Source of the DNA: Candidatus Baldrarchaeota archaeon
GTDB taxonomy: Archaea; Asgardarchaeota; Baldrarchaeia; Baldrarchaeales; DXJG01
NCBI GenBank assembly: GCA_030587435.1
Contig: JAUQZC010000141.1
Coordinates: 1-31,368, forward strand
DNA: 31,368 nt
Direction of reading: 5' to 3'
Both the position numbers and the translations under genes were made by a program. This document shows positions 1 through 8,278 of this stretch, piece by piece (position 1 is the stretch's first letter; each line of letters begins with the position of its first letter). The notes beneath the pieces are model-generated. The model was not told the DNA's origin. It did no database searches and saw only the letters and a list, made by a program, of their open reading frames with translations.

Positions 1-210
1 GAAAAAATAATAAACGTCTGCTACGATCTAACAGAAGAAAAAACAAGAAAAAGAGAAATAGAAAACATGATAAAAGCACTCAAAAAACTAGGGAAAAAGA
101 GAGGAGAAATAATAACATGGGAACAAGAAGAAAAAATAAAAATTAACAACAAAGAAATAAAAATAATCCCAGCATACAAATGGCTACTACAAAAACAGAA
201 TAAAACATAA
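1..210 (+). CDS. C-terminal end of a DUF4143-type AAA ATPase (partial)
   Basis: The gene is open at the left window edge and ends at TAA 208-210, so about 69 C-terminal residues are visible. They contain 'INVCYDL', then 'TRKREIENMI', then 'EIITWEQEE' and finish with 'IIPAYKWLLQ'. This is the pattern expected of the C-terminal half of archaeal AAA_14/DUF4143 ATPases, whose end is a restriction-nuclease-like fold (a hydrophobic strand, a T-x-x-R-E-x-x helix, a T/W-D/E-x-E strand and a terminal 'P.WKWLL'). The family is common in archaea and its cellular role is poorly defined. The Walker motifs lie outside the window. Family assignment is from memory of the pattern, so confidence is moderate. 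Confidence 0.65.
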   Translation, partial: EKIINVCYDLTEEKTRKREIENMIKALKKLGKKRGEIITWEQEEKIKINNKEIKIIPAYKWLLQKQNKT

Positions 211-240
211 ATATCCATATTATATTTTAAACCTCTTAAT

Positions 241-390
241 TTAAGGGATTCGTTCTATTGATTCGATTTTGTTAAAGTCGCTGTCAAATGAATATATTTC
301 ACGGACTCCTTTTTCTTCCATGATTACTACCGCTAATGCATCATTTGGATCCAATATTAATTCTTTTGCAACCAACACAGCATGTAGGTA
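241..390 (-). pseudogene. C-terminal remnant of a PIN-domain (VapC-like) toxin
   Basis: Reading leftward from about 390 to the TAA at 241-243 gives a segment with 'AKELILDPNDALAVV', 'MEEKGVREIYSFDSDF' and 'IESIERIP'. A late 'DALAV' helix followed by a strand ending in 'SFDSDF' is the signature of the last third of PIN ribonuclease domains, where the final acidic residues of the active site sit. The frame is interrupted upstream by a stop near 400 and no N-terminal half or antitoxin is visible. It is probably a toxin-antitoxin remnant, although a frameshift hiding more of the gene cannot be excluded. Confidence 0.55.
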
Positions 391-540
391 ATAGTTTTTG
401 TTACATCAACAACCACCAACAACACATTCTGCCAAAAAACAGTAAATACGGCAATATATAAAATTCTGCCAGAACAATAAAAAGCATCGAAAATGGTAAC
501 ATAAAGTTCTTGGGCAAGAACCTTACATCTAGGATCTAGC

Positions 541-1380
541 CTAAGCAGTGGAGACCAGGTCTTCAATTCTATATATTTTGGATATTTGGAATTCTTCTCC
601 CTTAAAGTATCCTTTTGCAGTGACTTTTGTCCCTGTGATTCTTTCTCTTGGAGGTTCTCCGAAGAACACCGCTGAATAGGTTCCGCTGTCATCTGCAATG
701 TAATAGTGGTAGACTTTTCTCATCTCCGGTTCTACAGAGCCGTGAGTTGGGCAAACCCATTCGGATTCAACCATATCAACGCTCCTCTTACAAACGGGGC
801 AGGAAGGATATTCCACTATATCCTCTTCAACCACAATAAAAGAAACAACATAAGACCCCTTACCCTCTAAAACCTCCTTCAAAGATGAAGCCTGGGCAGG
901 TCTTAGGTCAGGTAAGGGCGGCAAAGCATCCTCACTCAACTCAACAATCTTAGAATTCTCAGTAACACGAAGAAGTCTACGGCCTCTAACACTTGTCAAA
1001 GTATAATTCAGTATTTCAACAGGCTTATCCTCCAAGCTCCTAACCTTTTCAACGTTTTCTTCGCCGAAAGCAACACTCCAAAGCCTCTCATCCTCATTAA
1101 CCAAAACAAAAATACAGTACGGAGTTTCCTGACCACGACTACTGCTAACTCTAACAGGGCCAACCTCCAAAATCCTACCACGCTTAGGCTCAACCAAAAT
1201 AGTTGAAACATCAGCCCCAAAATCTTTAGCAACAACCAAAGCCAAAGCCCTCAAATTAGCCTTCCAACTAAGCTTCTTGGACAACTCCCTAACCTTGTTC
1301 AAAAACTCTTCCTTACCAACAGATACTTGACCTTTTATCCTCTCCCAAACATCCTCAACAACCGAAAAATCCTCCACCAC
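541..1380 (-). CDS. RPA-like single-stranded DNA-binding protein with OB fold and zinc ribbon
   Basis: This is a protein of about 279 aa of the archaeal replication protein A type. The N-terminal part ('WERIKGQVSVGKEEFLNKV' then 'ALALVVAKDFGADV') matches the helical region that precedes OB folds in archaeal RPA. Central strands follow, then a C4-type zinc site (C-P-V-C ... C-P-T-H) inside the last OB fold, which ends in 'GYFKGEEFQISKI'. Such proteins coat single-stranded DNA in replication and repair. I prefer the GTG at 1380 (or 1377) because a GGAGG lies about six bases before it; an upstream in-frame ATG at 1416 would add 12 residues with no family resemblance. The first half of the coding strand is markedly G/T-rich, unlike the 3' half. 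Confidence 0.75.
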   Translation of the reverse strand: MVEDFSVVEDVWERIKGQVSVGKEEFLNKVRELSKKLSWKANLRALALVVAKDFGADVSTILVEPKRGRILEVGPVRVSSSRGQETPYCIFVLVNEDERLWSVAFGEENVEKVRSLEDKPVEILNYTLTSVRGRRLLRVTENSKIVELSEDALPPLPDLRPAQASSLKEVLEGKGSYVVSFIVVEEDIVEYPSCPVCKRSVDMVESEWVCPTHGSVEPEMRKVYHYYIADDSGTYSAVFFGEPPRERITGTKVTAKGYFKGEEFQISKIYRIEDLVSTA

Positions 1381-1419
1381 ACAACCCTCCACAGCACTAA
1401 AACAAAACCACATCAAAAC

Positions 1420-1762
1420 CTAAAAACATTTCGCAACCTTAACAACCCCCTTCCCCACAGATTTATCAACAATTTCAACAGTCTTCCCAACACTTCTGTG
1501 AAACCTCAAAAGATCTTCAAAAACCTCCAGCGCGCTAAAACCCTTAAGTTTTGCTACGCATATGCTTTCTCCTTTTTCAAGAGTTTTTACACGCAAGAAT
1601 AGTGTTTTTTGTTTTCCCTACCCCTAGTTCACTTACAAGTATTACGTTTTTACCTTCAGAGAGCTCCTGCACGACTTGGCTTACGATTTGTTCGTAGAGT
1701 TCTGAAAATATGAATAAGATATCTCGTAGATTTAATTCTCTTCTCAAGTCTTCCAGATTCAT
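1420..1762 (-). pseudogene. Short P-loop ATPase fragment with a frameshift in an A/T run
   Basis: The first frame starts at ATG 1762 and reads to 'EGKNVILVSELGVGKTK', a clear Walker A (S-E-L-G-V-G-K-T), then hits a stop near 1577. Reading one base differently at the T6 run 1605-1610 restores a frame that runs to TAG 1420-1422 through 'FLRVKTLEKGESICVAKLKG' and 'VEIVDKSVGKGVVKV'. The corrected product is about 113 aa, too short for a full ATPase and without a visible Walker B, so it is probably a truncated relic. It lies just upstream of the RPA-like gene on the same strand. Which ATPase family it came from is not clear. Confidence 0.5.
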
Positions 1763-1885
1763 GGGATAAACTACATCTGAAATATACGAAATCTCCTCAG
1801 ATTCTTTCCATGTATGTTTTTCTTCTTGTTTCCGTTATTTTTGTTGTAGTGAGGCTTTTTGCTAAAATTTTTGTTTCTCTCCAAC

Positions 1886-2113
1886 TTAGTATACTAATTT
1901 TAATGAGTATTTGTATTCTCCCGGGTCTCTTGTGGCGACTTTGATGGAAGACATTAGTAAATTGCTTACGGATATTTCTTCGTTAAGTTCTATGTCTCTT
2001 CCAAATGTCTCACCCTTTCCCACGTATAAAGGTTGAAACCATGTATAGAGACAATGTCCTGTACCTTTTTCTGTCACGGTTGTATTCTCATCGTTAAATA
2101 TCTTAAATGTCAT
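1886..2113 (-). pseudogene. Isolated Ig-like beta-sandwich fragment related to the CHAT protein N-terminus
   Basis: This encodes 75 aa from ATG 2113. It aligns by eye with residues 30-100 of the CHAT-protease protein at 15571-17640: 'FKIFNDENTTVT' against 'FNIFNNEDSIVT', then 'VGKGETFGRDIELNEEI' against 'LGLGKPIGRDIYLNKEL', then 'DPGEYKYSLKLVY' against 'EQGEYPYVPTLIY'. The CHAT protein has a further strand before this segment; here that part seems to lie upstream in another frame, separated by a stop near 2124. It is downstream of the NTPase gene at 2208-4840 on the same strand and is best read as debris of a second CHAT or longin gene. A functional 75-aa single-domain protein is possible. 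Confidence 0.5.
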
Positions 2114-2207
2114 GATAACTTTTTCTCTAAGACGTACTTCTTAGCTTTCTTTCGACTTCCACCCAAATAACACCACAAACACCTACAAGATATACCTGTA
2201 TAATAAA

Positions 2208-4160
2208 TCAACTACCTATATCTGAATCCTTACCTTTCAACAATCTAATAATCTCCTTTAACAGATTTTTTAAGGAGGATCTGCTATCAAATTCTTCAAC
2301 ACTCTTTAAAACCTCTTCATCAATCTTACCACGATTCTCAGCAATCCTCCTAATAACGCTAAAGAACAAAGCAAAATTCCTTTCATTAATCTCTGCAAAA
2401 AAATCAACAAAACGATCAACATATTCCAACAGAACTTCAAACTCACCCAACTCCAACAACCTAACCAACAACCCCACCAAATCATACCAAACCTTCCTAA
2501 AATATTCTTCTCCAAGATCCTTTAAATGCTCAGCCACGTACCTCAACCTCTCAAAAGAAAAACACAAACAATCACTCCAAAAACCACAATCCAACGAAAC
2601 ACGAACACCAGATGACAACAATCGAAAAGCAAGAACAAAATAATTATCTCTAACAATCTTGTACGCCTGCTTGTGATATTTAAGAGCTTCCCTAGGCTTA
2701 CCCAACTGCCTTAAAACGAGACCCATGTTACCAAGATCGCTGGCCATGCCAAGCTTGTTACCAAGCTCCTTATCAATCTCGTACGCCTGCTCAAACTTCT
2801 CAAGAGCTTCCCTAGGCTTACCCAAATCCATTAAAACGAGACCCATGTTACCAAGCTGATTGGCCATGCCAAGCTTGTTACCAAGCTCCTTATCAATCTC
2901 GTACGCCTGCTCAAACTTCTCAAGAGCTTCCCTAGGCTTACCCAAATCCATTAAAACGAGACCCATGTTACCAAGATCGCTGGCCATGCCAAGCTTGTTA
3001 CCAAGCTCTTTGTGTATGGGTAGTGTGTGTTTTAGGATTTTTAGTAGTTTGTTGTATTGACCTTTTATGTATAGGAGTTCTATTGTTTGTGGGTATGTTT
3101 TTAGTAGTTGGTTTTTGATTTTGTGGGTGGCTATTTTTAGTTGTATTGCTTTTATTATGGTTTCTATTTCTTCTTCTATTTCGTTGTTTTTGTGAAGATA
3201 TTCTACTAGTTTTTCTGTGTAATGTTTGATTAGTGGGGCTTGTTGTTTTATTTTTTCTTCTACGTATTCTTGGAATAGTGGGTGGAAGATTGTTTTGTCT
3301 TCTTTTAGAAAGTCTTTTAGCTCCTCTAGTGTTTTATATACTTCTTTTATTTTTTCTATTTCTGTTTCTTCTTTGTTCTTCAATGTGTGGGCTATGGCTT
3401 CTATGTTTGGTGGTCCTGGGAGTACTGCCATTAGCATGAGTAGGATTTTTTGCTTTTCTGTAAAGTTTGTCCAGAAAGTTTCGTGCCATTCTTCCACGGT
3501 TTTCGGTAGGTTTCCTATCATGTCGAGCGATATTTCTGTTATTTTCTGGTCTTTTAAATGTTTTTTGAAGTAGTGGAGGTATATTGGTAGTATTGGGTGT
3601 GGTAGCATTTTTATTGTGTCGAGTGTAGGGTTATATTCTTTTAGGTATTTTTGGGCTTCTTCTTCTGTAAATCCTTCGATGTATATTGTTTTGAATCCTA
3701 GTCCTTCTCTTCTCCGGGATGATGTTAGGATTTTTAGGTTTGGTATGTCTTTTAACAGTTTTATTAATGTGTAAAAGCTTGTTGTGTCTTTTTTTCCTTC
3801 TTCTAGTTCTTCTGGGAGTTGATCCATTGCGTCGAAAATGAGATATGTTTGTGTTTGTTTTGCTAGTTCGTAGATTTGCGCTCTGATTAAAGAAAGGAGG
3901 GTTCTTGCTCCTCTTACTGTTTTTAAATCTACGTTTTTCGTAATGTTTTCTATTGTCTTTTTAATGGTTTCTGTAGTTTCTCCGCTTTTCTTGAGGGTTT
4001 TTGCGAGAAGGTAGAGTGCAAGATCGATTATCGAATTTTTGGTTGACATGTCTATGAATATTCCTTTAAGTTTTGATGCTATTTGGACTAGTAGGGTGGT
4101 TTTTCCTGCTCCTGGCGGTCCCCATATGTGTACGTGTTCGCTGCGTATGTTCTTTTCCAC
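2208..4160 (-). CDS. STAND-type NTPase with C-terminal TPR repeats (main intact part)
   Basis: This encodes 650 aa from GTG 4160, but the same open frame continues upstream to about 4290, so 4160 is probably not the true start (see the entry for 4290-4840). Walker A G-P-P-G-A-G-K-T is at residues 14-21, Walker B 'YLIFDAMDQL' at about 104-113 and sensor-like 'LKILTSSRR' soon after. A winged-helix-like segment follows ('LMAVLPGPPNIEAIA', 'FHPLFQEYVEEKI'), then TPR units of 40 aa at about 390-507 and a helical tail. This is the standard STAND layout: an NTPase switch with a repeat sensor. The TPR units are nearly identical in DNA sequence. The coding strand is A/C-rich before the repeats (coordinates above about 3008) and G/T-rich after them. 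Confidence 0.85.
   Translation of the reverse strand: MEKNIRSEHVHIWGPPGAGKTTLLVQIASKLKGIFIDMSTKNSIIDLALYLLAKTLKKSGETTETIKKTIENITKNVDLKTVRGARTLLSLIRAQIYELAKQTQTYLIFDAMDQLPEELEEGKKDTTSFYTLIKLLKDIPNLKILTSSRRREGLGFKTIYIEGFTEEEAQKYLKEYNPTLDTIKMLPHPILPIYLHYFKKHLKDQKITEISLDMIGNLPKTVEEWHETFWTNFTEKQKILLMLMAVLPGPPNIEAIAHTLKNKEETEIEKIKEVYKTLEELKDFLKEDKTIFHPLFQEYVEEKIKQQAPLIKHYTEKLVEYLHKNNEIEEEIETIIKAIQLKIATHKIKNQLLKTYPQTIELLYIKGQYNKLLKILKHTLPIHKELGNKLGMASDLGNMGLVLMDLGKPREALEKFEQAYEIDKELGNKLGMANQLGNMGLVLMDLGKPREALEKFEQAYEIDKELGNKLGMASDLGNMGLVLRQLGKPREALKYHKQAYKIVRDNYFVLAFRLLSSGVRVSLDCGFWSDCLCFSFERLRYVAEHLKDLGEEYFRKVWYDLVGLLVRLLELGEFEVLLEYVDRFVDFFAEINERNFALFFSVIRRIAENRGKIDEEVLKSVEEFDSRSSLKNLLKEIIRLLKGKDSDIGS
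2641..3008 (-). repeat. Near-identical 120-bp TPR units inside the NTPase gene
   Basis: There are three tandem units of about 120 bp (40 aa, core 'GNMGLVLMDLGKPREALE'), phased roughly at 2641-2760, 2761-2880 and 2881-3000, with a partial fourth entering at 3001. The two units at 2761-3000 differ at only a few positions (for example the codons for 'NQLGN' versus 'SDLGN'). The unit nearest the 3' end has diverged more ('YHKQAYKIVRDN'). Such identity implies recent unit duplication. The repeats end exactly where strand composition flips. Confidence 0.85.
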
Positions 4161-4289
4161 TTCTTTGGTCTTTTCTGTTTCTATTATTTGTTTTTCCTTT
4201 TTCTTCAGGTTTTCTAAGTGGATTGCCAGGTCGTCTACCTCTATTATGGGGGAGAAAAGTGTTACGGGGCTGGTTATGGTTAAAATTAG

Positions 4290-4840
4290 ATTTTTTTTTG
4301 AAAAGTTTGAATTTAGCTTTTGCTATGGGTTTGCTTTCTCTAGTAATTACAAAGACAATTATTGGGTTGTAGGTTGTTTTAGGTTTTTCTTCAACTGCTT
4401 CCAAAATGTAGTCGGGAAAATTTCTATCAAATTTAAGTGTCATAATATCAAATGCCAAGGGTTGGTCCAAATACAGTGTGTTTGTGTGAACGTTGTATTT
4501 GTAGTCTTCTGGTATCCAAAATATTTTGAATCCTTCTGGCACAGCGTTTTCAATAGTTGTGATGATAATTGCTCCGTTGCATTTTTCACCTAGCATCTTC
4601 GATATGACGCGCGTGTCGTTGAATTGAGGCTTAACTCCTGTATCGACTGAGATAGTAAGTTTTTCTCCGATTGTATACGTATTTTTTATCTGTGTTTTGG
4701 GACTGGGGCTTACAAAAAAATATTTCTTTCAGAATATTTTTGCAGTTCTGATTTTTTTGCCCAGGGTCAAATCTCACAATTAGCACCTTTCTTATTTCGT
4801 TAAGGTGAATCCATAGTTGTTTAAAATTCATAATATTCAT
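4290..4840 (-). pseudogene. N-terminal NAVP domain of the same STAND NTPase, split by two homopolymer frameshifts
   Basis: From ATG 4840 the frame gives 'NILKEIFF' and then fails. Skipping one T of the T7 run (A7 at 4714-4720 on the plus strand) restores 'VSPSPKTQIKNTYTIGEKL' and runs into the NAVP core 'TTIENAVPEGFKIF' and 'KPIAKAKFKLF'. A second one-base difference at the A9 run (T9 at 4291-4299 on the plus strand) then joins it in frame to the NTPase through 'NLILTITSPVTLFSP' and a charged linker. The repaired gene 2208-4840 would encode one protein of roughly 875 aa: NAVP domain, linker, NTPase, TPR. Both breaks are single bases in A/T runs, so sequencing error, phase variation and decay are all open. 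Confidence 0.65.
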
Positions 4841-4937
4841 TTCTATAATAAATGTTTAGTTGTCTTTTATATTTGGGTGAATTTTTCTTTCTGAAGAATG
4901 CTTCGTGAAAAATACCTTTTAATTTGGCAGTTTGGCT

Positions 4938-5113
4938 TTATTTTATTTTTACTCGTGGGTTTCCATATATGTTGTAGGAGACCAGGCGATGTTTTTTCTT
5001 GTGATCATTTCTTTTTCGCTTCAGAAAGTGCTTCACCTTTCGTTATTTCTTCTCTTATTAGTAGTTGGGTGTAGAATTCTTTTGCCGTTTTGATGCGAAG
5101 TTTGTGTCTAATT
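4938..5113 (-). pseudogene. Ruined C-terminal end of a second CHAT protease
   Basis: Three frames together mirror the last 50 residues of the CHAT protein at 15571-17640. The first gives 'IKTAKEFYTQLLIREEIT' and 'GEALSEAKKK' (compare 'MAKEFYTKELAKGQIT', 'GEALTKAKKK'). The second gives 'RKNIAW' (compare 'EKDIAW'). The third gives 'SYNIYGNPRVKIK' with a stop (compare 'SYTLYGNPHIKIT'). At least two frame changes are needed and the catalytic His/Cys part is absent, so this is a relic. It places a former CHAT gene next to the left NTPase gene. Confidence 0.65.
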
Positions 5114-5183
5114 ATTTGTTTAGTTAAAAATTCTCATTATAAGATAATTAACATATAAGATTATTTTAAGTTAATTGTAATAT

Positions 5184-5198
5184 AGAAAAATTTAAATA
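5184..5198 (+). promoter_or_regulatory. Candidate archaeal BRE/TATA box for the 5249-8178 cassette
   Basis: The stretch G-A-A-A-A then T-T-T-A-A-A-T-A resembles a BRE plus TATA element, about 50 bases before the ATG at 5249. The surrounding region is very A/T-rich, so the exact box is uncertain. Confidence 0.3.
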
Positions 5199-5248
5199 TG
5201 TATGATAATTTTGATATATTAAAAATTGTAGTAAGAGTGGTGAATAAT

Positions 5249-5716
5249 ATGTTGTTTGGCAGACGAAAAAAGAACAGACTTAAGGAGTACGAGGAAGAAA
5301 AACAGAGCGCATTTGCGGAGATAGTTGAGCAATCTGTCATAGTGATCTTAAAAATGAAGGAAATGCTCGACAAAATATCTGAGAAGTTCCTTGACAACGG
5401 TTTACTCAGTTCAATGGAAAATCTACATTCCGAAGTTTCTTCTGGATTCGTTCAGCTTTCGGAAAAACAAAAGGAACAAGAAGAGCAACTTTTAAAGATT
5501 TTAAGCGAACTAAACGGTTTGAAAGAAAATCTTGCAGCATTTGTTTCAGGTTTCAGCGAAAGGCTAGGAAACTTCCTTGAAAAATTTGAAATGTCTCTTC
5601 AAGCAGTGGTTGAAAAAGTTTCAGAAATGCAGAGAAAAATTGAGTTCGTCGAAAAGCTTGTGGAGAAAGCCCAACAACAAAGCAAGAGAATGCTCAAAAA
5701 TGTTTACCCGCTTTAG
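5249..5716 (+). CDS. Coiled-coil protein, first gene of an unnamed three-gene cassette
   Basis: This encodes 155 aa from ATG 5249, chosen because GTGGTGA lies 5-6 bases upstream; an in-frame ATG at 5198 would add 17 residues but sits on the likely promoter. The N-terminus 'MLFGRRKKNRLKEYEEEKQ' is basic then charged, and almost the whole rest is heptad-like helix ('SEKQKEQEEQLLKILSEL', 'VVEKVSEMQRKIEFVEKL'). There is no membrane segment or catalytic motif. The gene ends 14 bases before the next ATG, so translation is probably coupled. It resembles scaffold or oligomerisation subunits only in general form; I do not recognise the family. Confidence 0.75.
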   Translation: MLFGRRKKNRLKEYEEEKQSAFAEIVEQSVIVILKMKEMLDKISEKFLDNGLLSSMENLHSEVSSGFVQLSEKQKEQEEQLLKILSELNGLKENLAAFVSGFSERLGNFLEKFEMSLQAVVEKVSEMQRKIEFVEKLVEKAQQQSKRMLKNVYPL

Positions 5717-5730
5717 AGAGGTGGTTTGGA

Positions 5731-7494
5731 ATGAGTAGGATTAGAATTATCTATGAAAGAAACGAAGAAGGGGAAATTCAAAGGGCAGGTGAAGTCCCAG
5801 TAGAGTTAGCAGAGGAATTTGCAGAAGAAATAGTGTCAAAAAGAAAAGTGGGGGTAAAGTCGCTCGGCTCTATACTTTGGGTCGGAAGCGAGTGGATGAG
5901 AGATTCCAACGGAATTGGAGACCTCTGCAAGTCACTTATGTACCTGTCTCAGATGATCAAATCAGAATTTTCAGAAGACGCGGTGTTGGATCACATGATT
6001 TCGGCATGTAAACCTGATATGGAATACCTCTGGCCGAAAATAGAATCCTTGCAAGCATTTCCATTATTATTCAAAAAGGTGATTGGAGCCGATGGGAGCA
6101 TAAGCTTTGTTCCAGAGGCATTCATTTTAAATGGAGGATTGAACTTCCTTAATTGGATTGAACTTGAGGGCGCTGGAAAAATACTGGTAAGAGCTCCTGA
6201 ACTTCCGATTGAATCAAAGTACTTTGTGCCAGCATCTGATCCACTATCGCCAATAAAGATTCACAATCATATACTTTCAATGGAAAATGGACAAATACTA
6301 GCGGTTTTCAGATCTTCTGGAAAAAGCAGTTATTATCAAAGGTACAGTTATGCGAAAGAGTATATGAATCAGCAGTTTGACCCTAACTTTGAGGTTGTAA
6401 TGTTTGAACCTCCCCTTTCAGAGGTGTTACGAGGAAATTTTGGACTTGACATGGAGAGTGCTCAGCGAAGAAATGCGGAAGTAGCTTTTAGCATATTACC
6501 AGAATTATACGATCCTGTACTAAAACATGCAAGGAACCAAAAGCTAGTGATTATGCTCAAAGACGAGAAAGTTAGGTACCATGCAGCTTTAAGCCTCGTT
6601 GCAAGGCTACTTAGAGAAAACAATGGAAAAGATATTGTGCTATTGGATAACATGGACTATGAAAGCAGATATTTAGAAGCTTTTGAAGCTCAGATCTGTG
6701 AAAGTGAAGAAGCAAGTTGGGTAGGTGTTGCACCGATACAAAATATTGGCAGTGATAAATCAAGGTGGAAGGAAGTGAAATACAAACCACAGGTTCCTTT
6801 GGTTGTTAGAAGAATTGTTGAACTTCCGATTTCCGTTGCTCTGAGAATTCTGGATGGAAATGCTCTTCCAGAGGAAAGGGAAGCAATAATATCGCGTATG
6901 GTAAATGAGGCGATAAAAGGATTAAGAGTTCTTTTCGTCGACGAGGAACTGTACAATCCAGATCCAAAAATTCAAGCTAAGTTGATTTCATCGGTTGTCT
7001 ACTTTATAGCTATTGTGGCAATAGTTCCAGAATCAGTAAGTATTCAAAGCAACTCTATGAGAATTCATCAGCTTGCTTTACTTCATCGAGACTTCGGTGA
7101 AAAGCTAGGTGTTGACAGAATGGTTAGAATAATTCAAAGAATGAAATGCATTAACAAAATATTCTTCCAAATAGATTTGCTGGTCGACCCGATAAAGGCG
7201 ATTGAGTCATTGTATCGAAACTGCAATCCGGAGAAAAGAGCGCCGCAGCCTAGCGGAGGATACATATATATACGGCAGAGGGAACTAAAGCTCGCTATAC
7301 GTGCAATCAAGAAATATGGCGTCTACTCTAAAGATGTCGATGTTAGAGGGCTTCTAGGGCATGCTCCATATCTGATGTACGGCTTATTTAGGCGATTTCA
7401 TAAGGGATTTGGTCCCAAATGGGATTCTTTGAGAAATAGGGAGAACATTCAGCATTTTTCAGAGAGTAAGGAGTTGGAAGACGAAATTCTATAG
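5731..7494 (+). CDS. Hypothetical 587-aa protein, cassette gene 2
   Basis: It starts at ATG 5731 after AGAGAGGTGG. The protein is soluble-looking and mixed alpha/beta, with no signal peptide. Visible features are an N-terminal strand-rich part ('MSRIRIIYERNEEGEIQRAG'), repeated hydrophobic strands ('KILVRAPELPI', 'NGQILAVFRSSGKSSYY', 'KLVIMLKDEKVRYHAA', 'KDIVLLDNMDYESR') and a helical last third ('SVVYFIAIVAIVPES', 'RRFHKGFGPKWDSLRN'). I see no Walker A, HxH or other standard active-site motif, and I do not recognise the family. It sits between a coiled-coil gene and a helical gene on the same strand with short gaps, which suggests a complex. Confidence 0.8.
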   Translation: MSRIRIIYERNEEGEIQRAGEVPVELAEEFAEEIVSKRKVGVKSLGSILWVGSEWMRDSNGIGDLCKSLMYLSQMIKSEFSEDAVLDHMISACKPDMEYLWPKIESLQAFPLLFKKVIGADGSISFVPEAFILNGGLNFLNWIELEGAGKILVRAPELPIESKYFVPASDPLSPIKIHNHILSMENGQILAVFRSSGKSSYYQRYSYAKEYMNQQFDPNFEVVMFEPPLSEVLRGNFGLDMESAQRRNAEVAFSILPELYDPVLKHARNQKLVIMLKDEKVRYHAALSLVARLLRENNGKDIVLLDNMDYESRYLEAFEAQICESEEASWVGVAPIQNIGSDKSRWKEVKYKPQVPLVVRRIVELPISVALRILDGNALPEEREAIISRMVNEAIKGLRVLFVDEELYNPDPKIQAKLISSVVYFIAIVAIVPESVSIQSNSMRIHQLALLHRDFGEKLGVDRMVRIIQRMKCINKIFFQIDLLVDPIKAIESLYRNCNPEKRAPQPSGGYIYIRQRELKLAIRAIKKYGVYSKDVDVRGLLGHAPYLMYGLFRRFHKGFGPKWDSLRNRENIQHFSESKELEDEIL

Positions 7495-7533
7495 GAAATC
7501 GACGAGACTTAAGCATGTAATGGGGTGAGTAAA

Positions 7534-8178
7534 ATGTCAGCTAGGGAATCTAGGAAATTAGATAGAGAAGGAGAAAAAGTTGTTGAAGAGAGACTTAAAA
7601 AACGTTCACTTCATTCTATTTTTTTCTCTAGTTTCAACAAGGACGGGTGCAATTCCAAAAAAGAAGAAGAAATTGATCTTGGAGAACTGATTAAACTATC
7701 GCTTCAAAGGAAACTAGTTAACATGGAATTTGACATTTTGAATGTCTTTGATGTAAGTAAGCAGAAAAAGCTAATTGAGGATGCAATCGCTGATTTAAAA
7801 AAGGATTTAGAACATTTAAAGCGCATTTGTCATGAGGTTTCAGATAGGAAGAGTTCAGTTGAGTTTCTTAAATGGTTTGTCAGTAAAAACAGTTGCGAAG
7901 ACTTATCTTCAGTTGAGAAAAGCTTGGTTGAAAAAGTTCAGTTACTTGAAATTATAGACTTCTTATGCAAAAAGATGGTACACCTAATACTATTATTGAA
8001 GGAAATTCTCAGCCACTATCTAGAGGTTCTTTCAAAGGGAGATAAGAGTGAAAAAGTTGTTGAGTTACTTAAGAGCAGGAAATTTATTGGAATGTTGTTG
8101 TATGCGTTGCGGCTCAGTGTTCCCTTTGCTTTACAAGGAGTCCCGCCTCAAAATTTGTTCCAATTAATTCCCAAATAA
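7534..8178 (+). CDS. Hypothetical helical 214-aa protein, cassette gene 3
   Basis: The ATG at 7534 is preceded by GGGGTGAG with short spacing; an in-frame GTG at 7525 is part of that site and is less likely. The protein is nearly all helix: a basic N-terminus ('RESRKLDREGEKVVEERLK'), then long amphipathic helices, then a hydrophobic C-terminal stretch ('GMLLYALRLSVPFALQG'). No catalytic motif is seen. It follows the 587-aa gene by about 40 bases and ends before an A/T-rich gap, so it is probably the last gene of the cassette. No family is recognised. Confidence 0.7.
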   Translation: MSARESRKLDREGEKVVEERLKKRSLHSIFFSSFNKDGCNSKKEEEIDLGELIKLSLQRKLVNMEFDILNVFDVSKQKKLIEDAIADLKKDLEHLKRICHEVSDRKSSVEFLKWFVSKNSCEDLSSVEKSLVEKVQLLEIIDFLCKKMVHLILLLKEILSHYLEVLSKGDKSEKVVELLKSRKFIGMLLYALRLSVPFALQGVPPQNLFQLIPK

Positions 8179-8278
8179 TTTTTTATATTAGAATTAAAAT
8201 ATATTATAATATGAGTAACACTTAAATTATACAGAAAAATCAATTTATTATAATTATAAGATATGAGGTGTATAAAAC

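Noticed and set aside
2641..3008. Possible CRISPR-like or diversity-generating template repeat
   Set aside because: The 120-bp periodicity is whole TPR codon units without spacers, and there is no reverse transcriptase or adenine-biased variation pair in the window.
4039..4593. A 184-aa plus-strand frame opposite the left NTPase and NAVP region
   Set aside because: It is antisense to recognisable NAVP and Walker A sequence, with biased Phe/Ser/Val content and no ribosome binding site.
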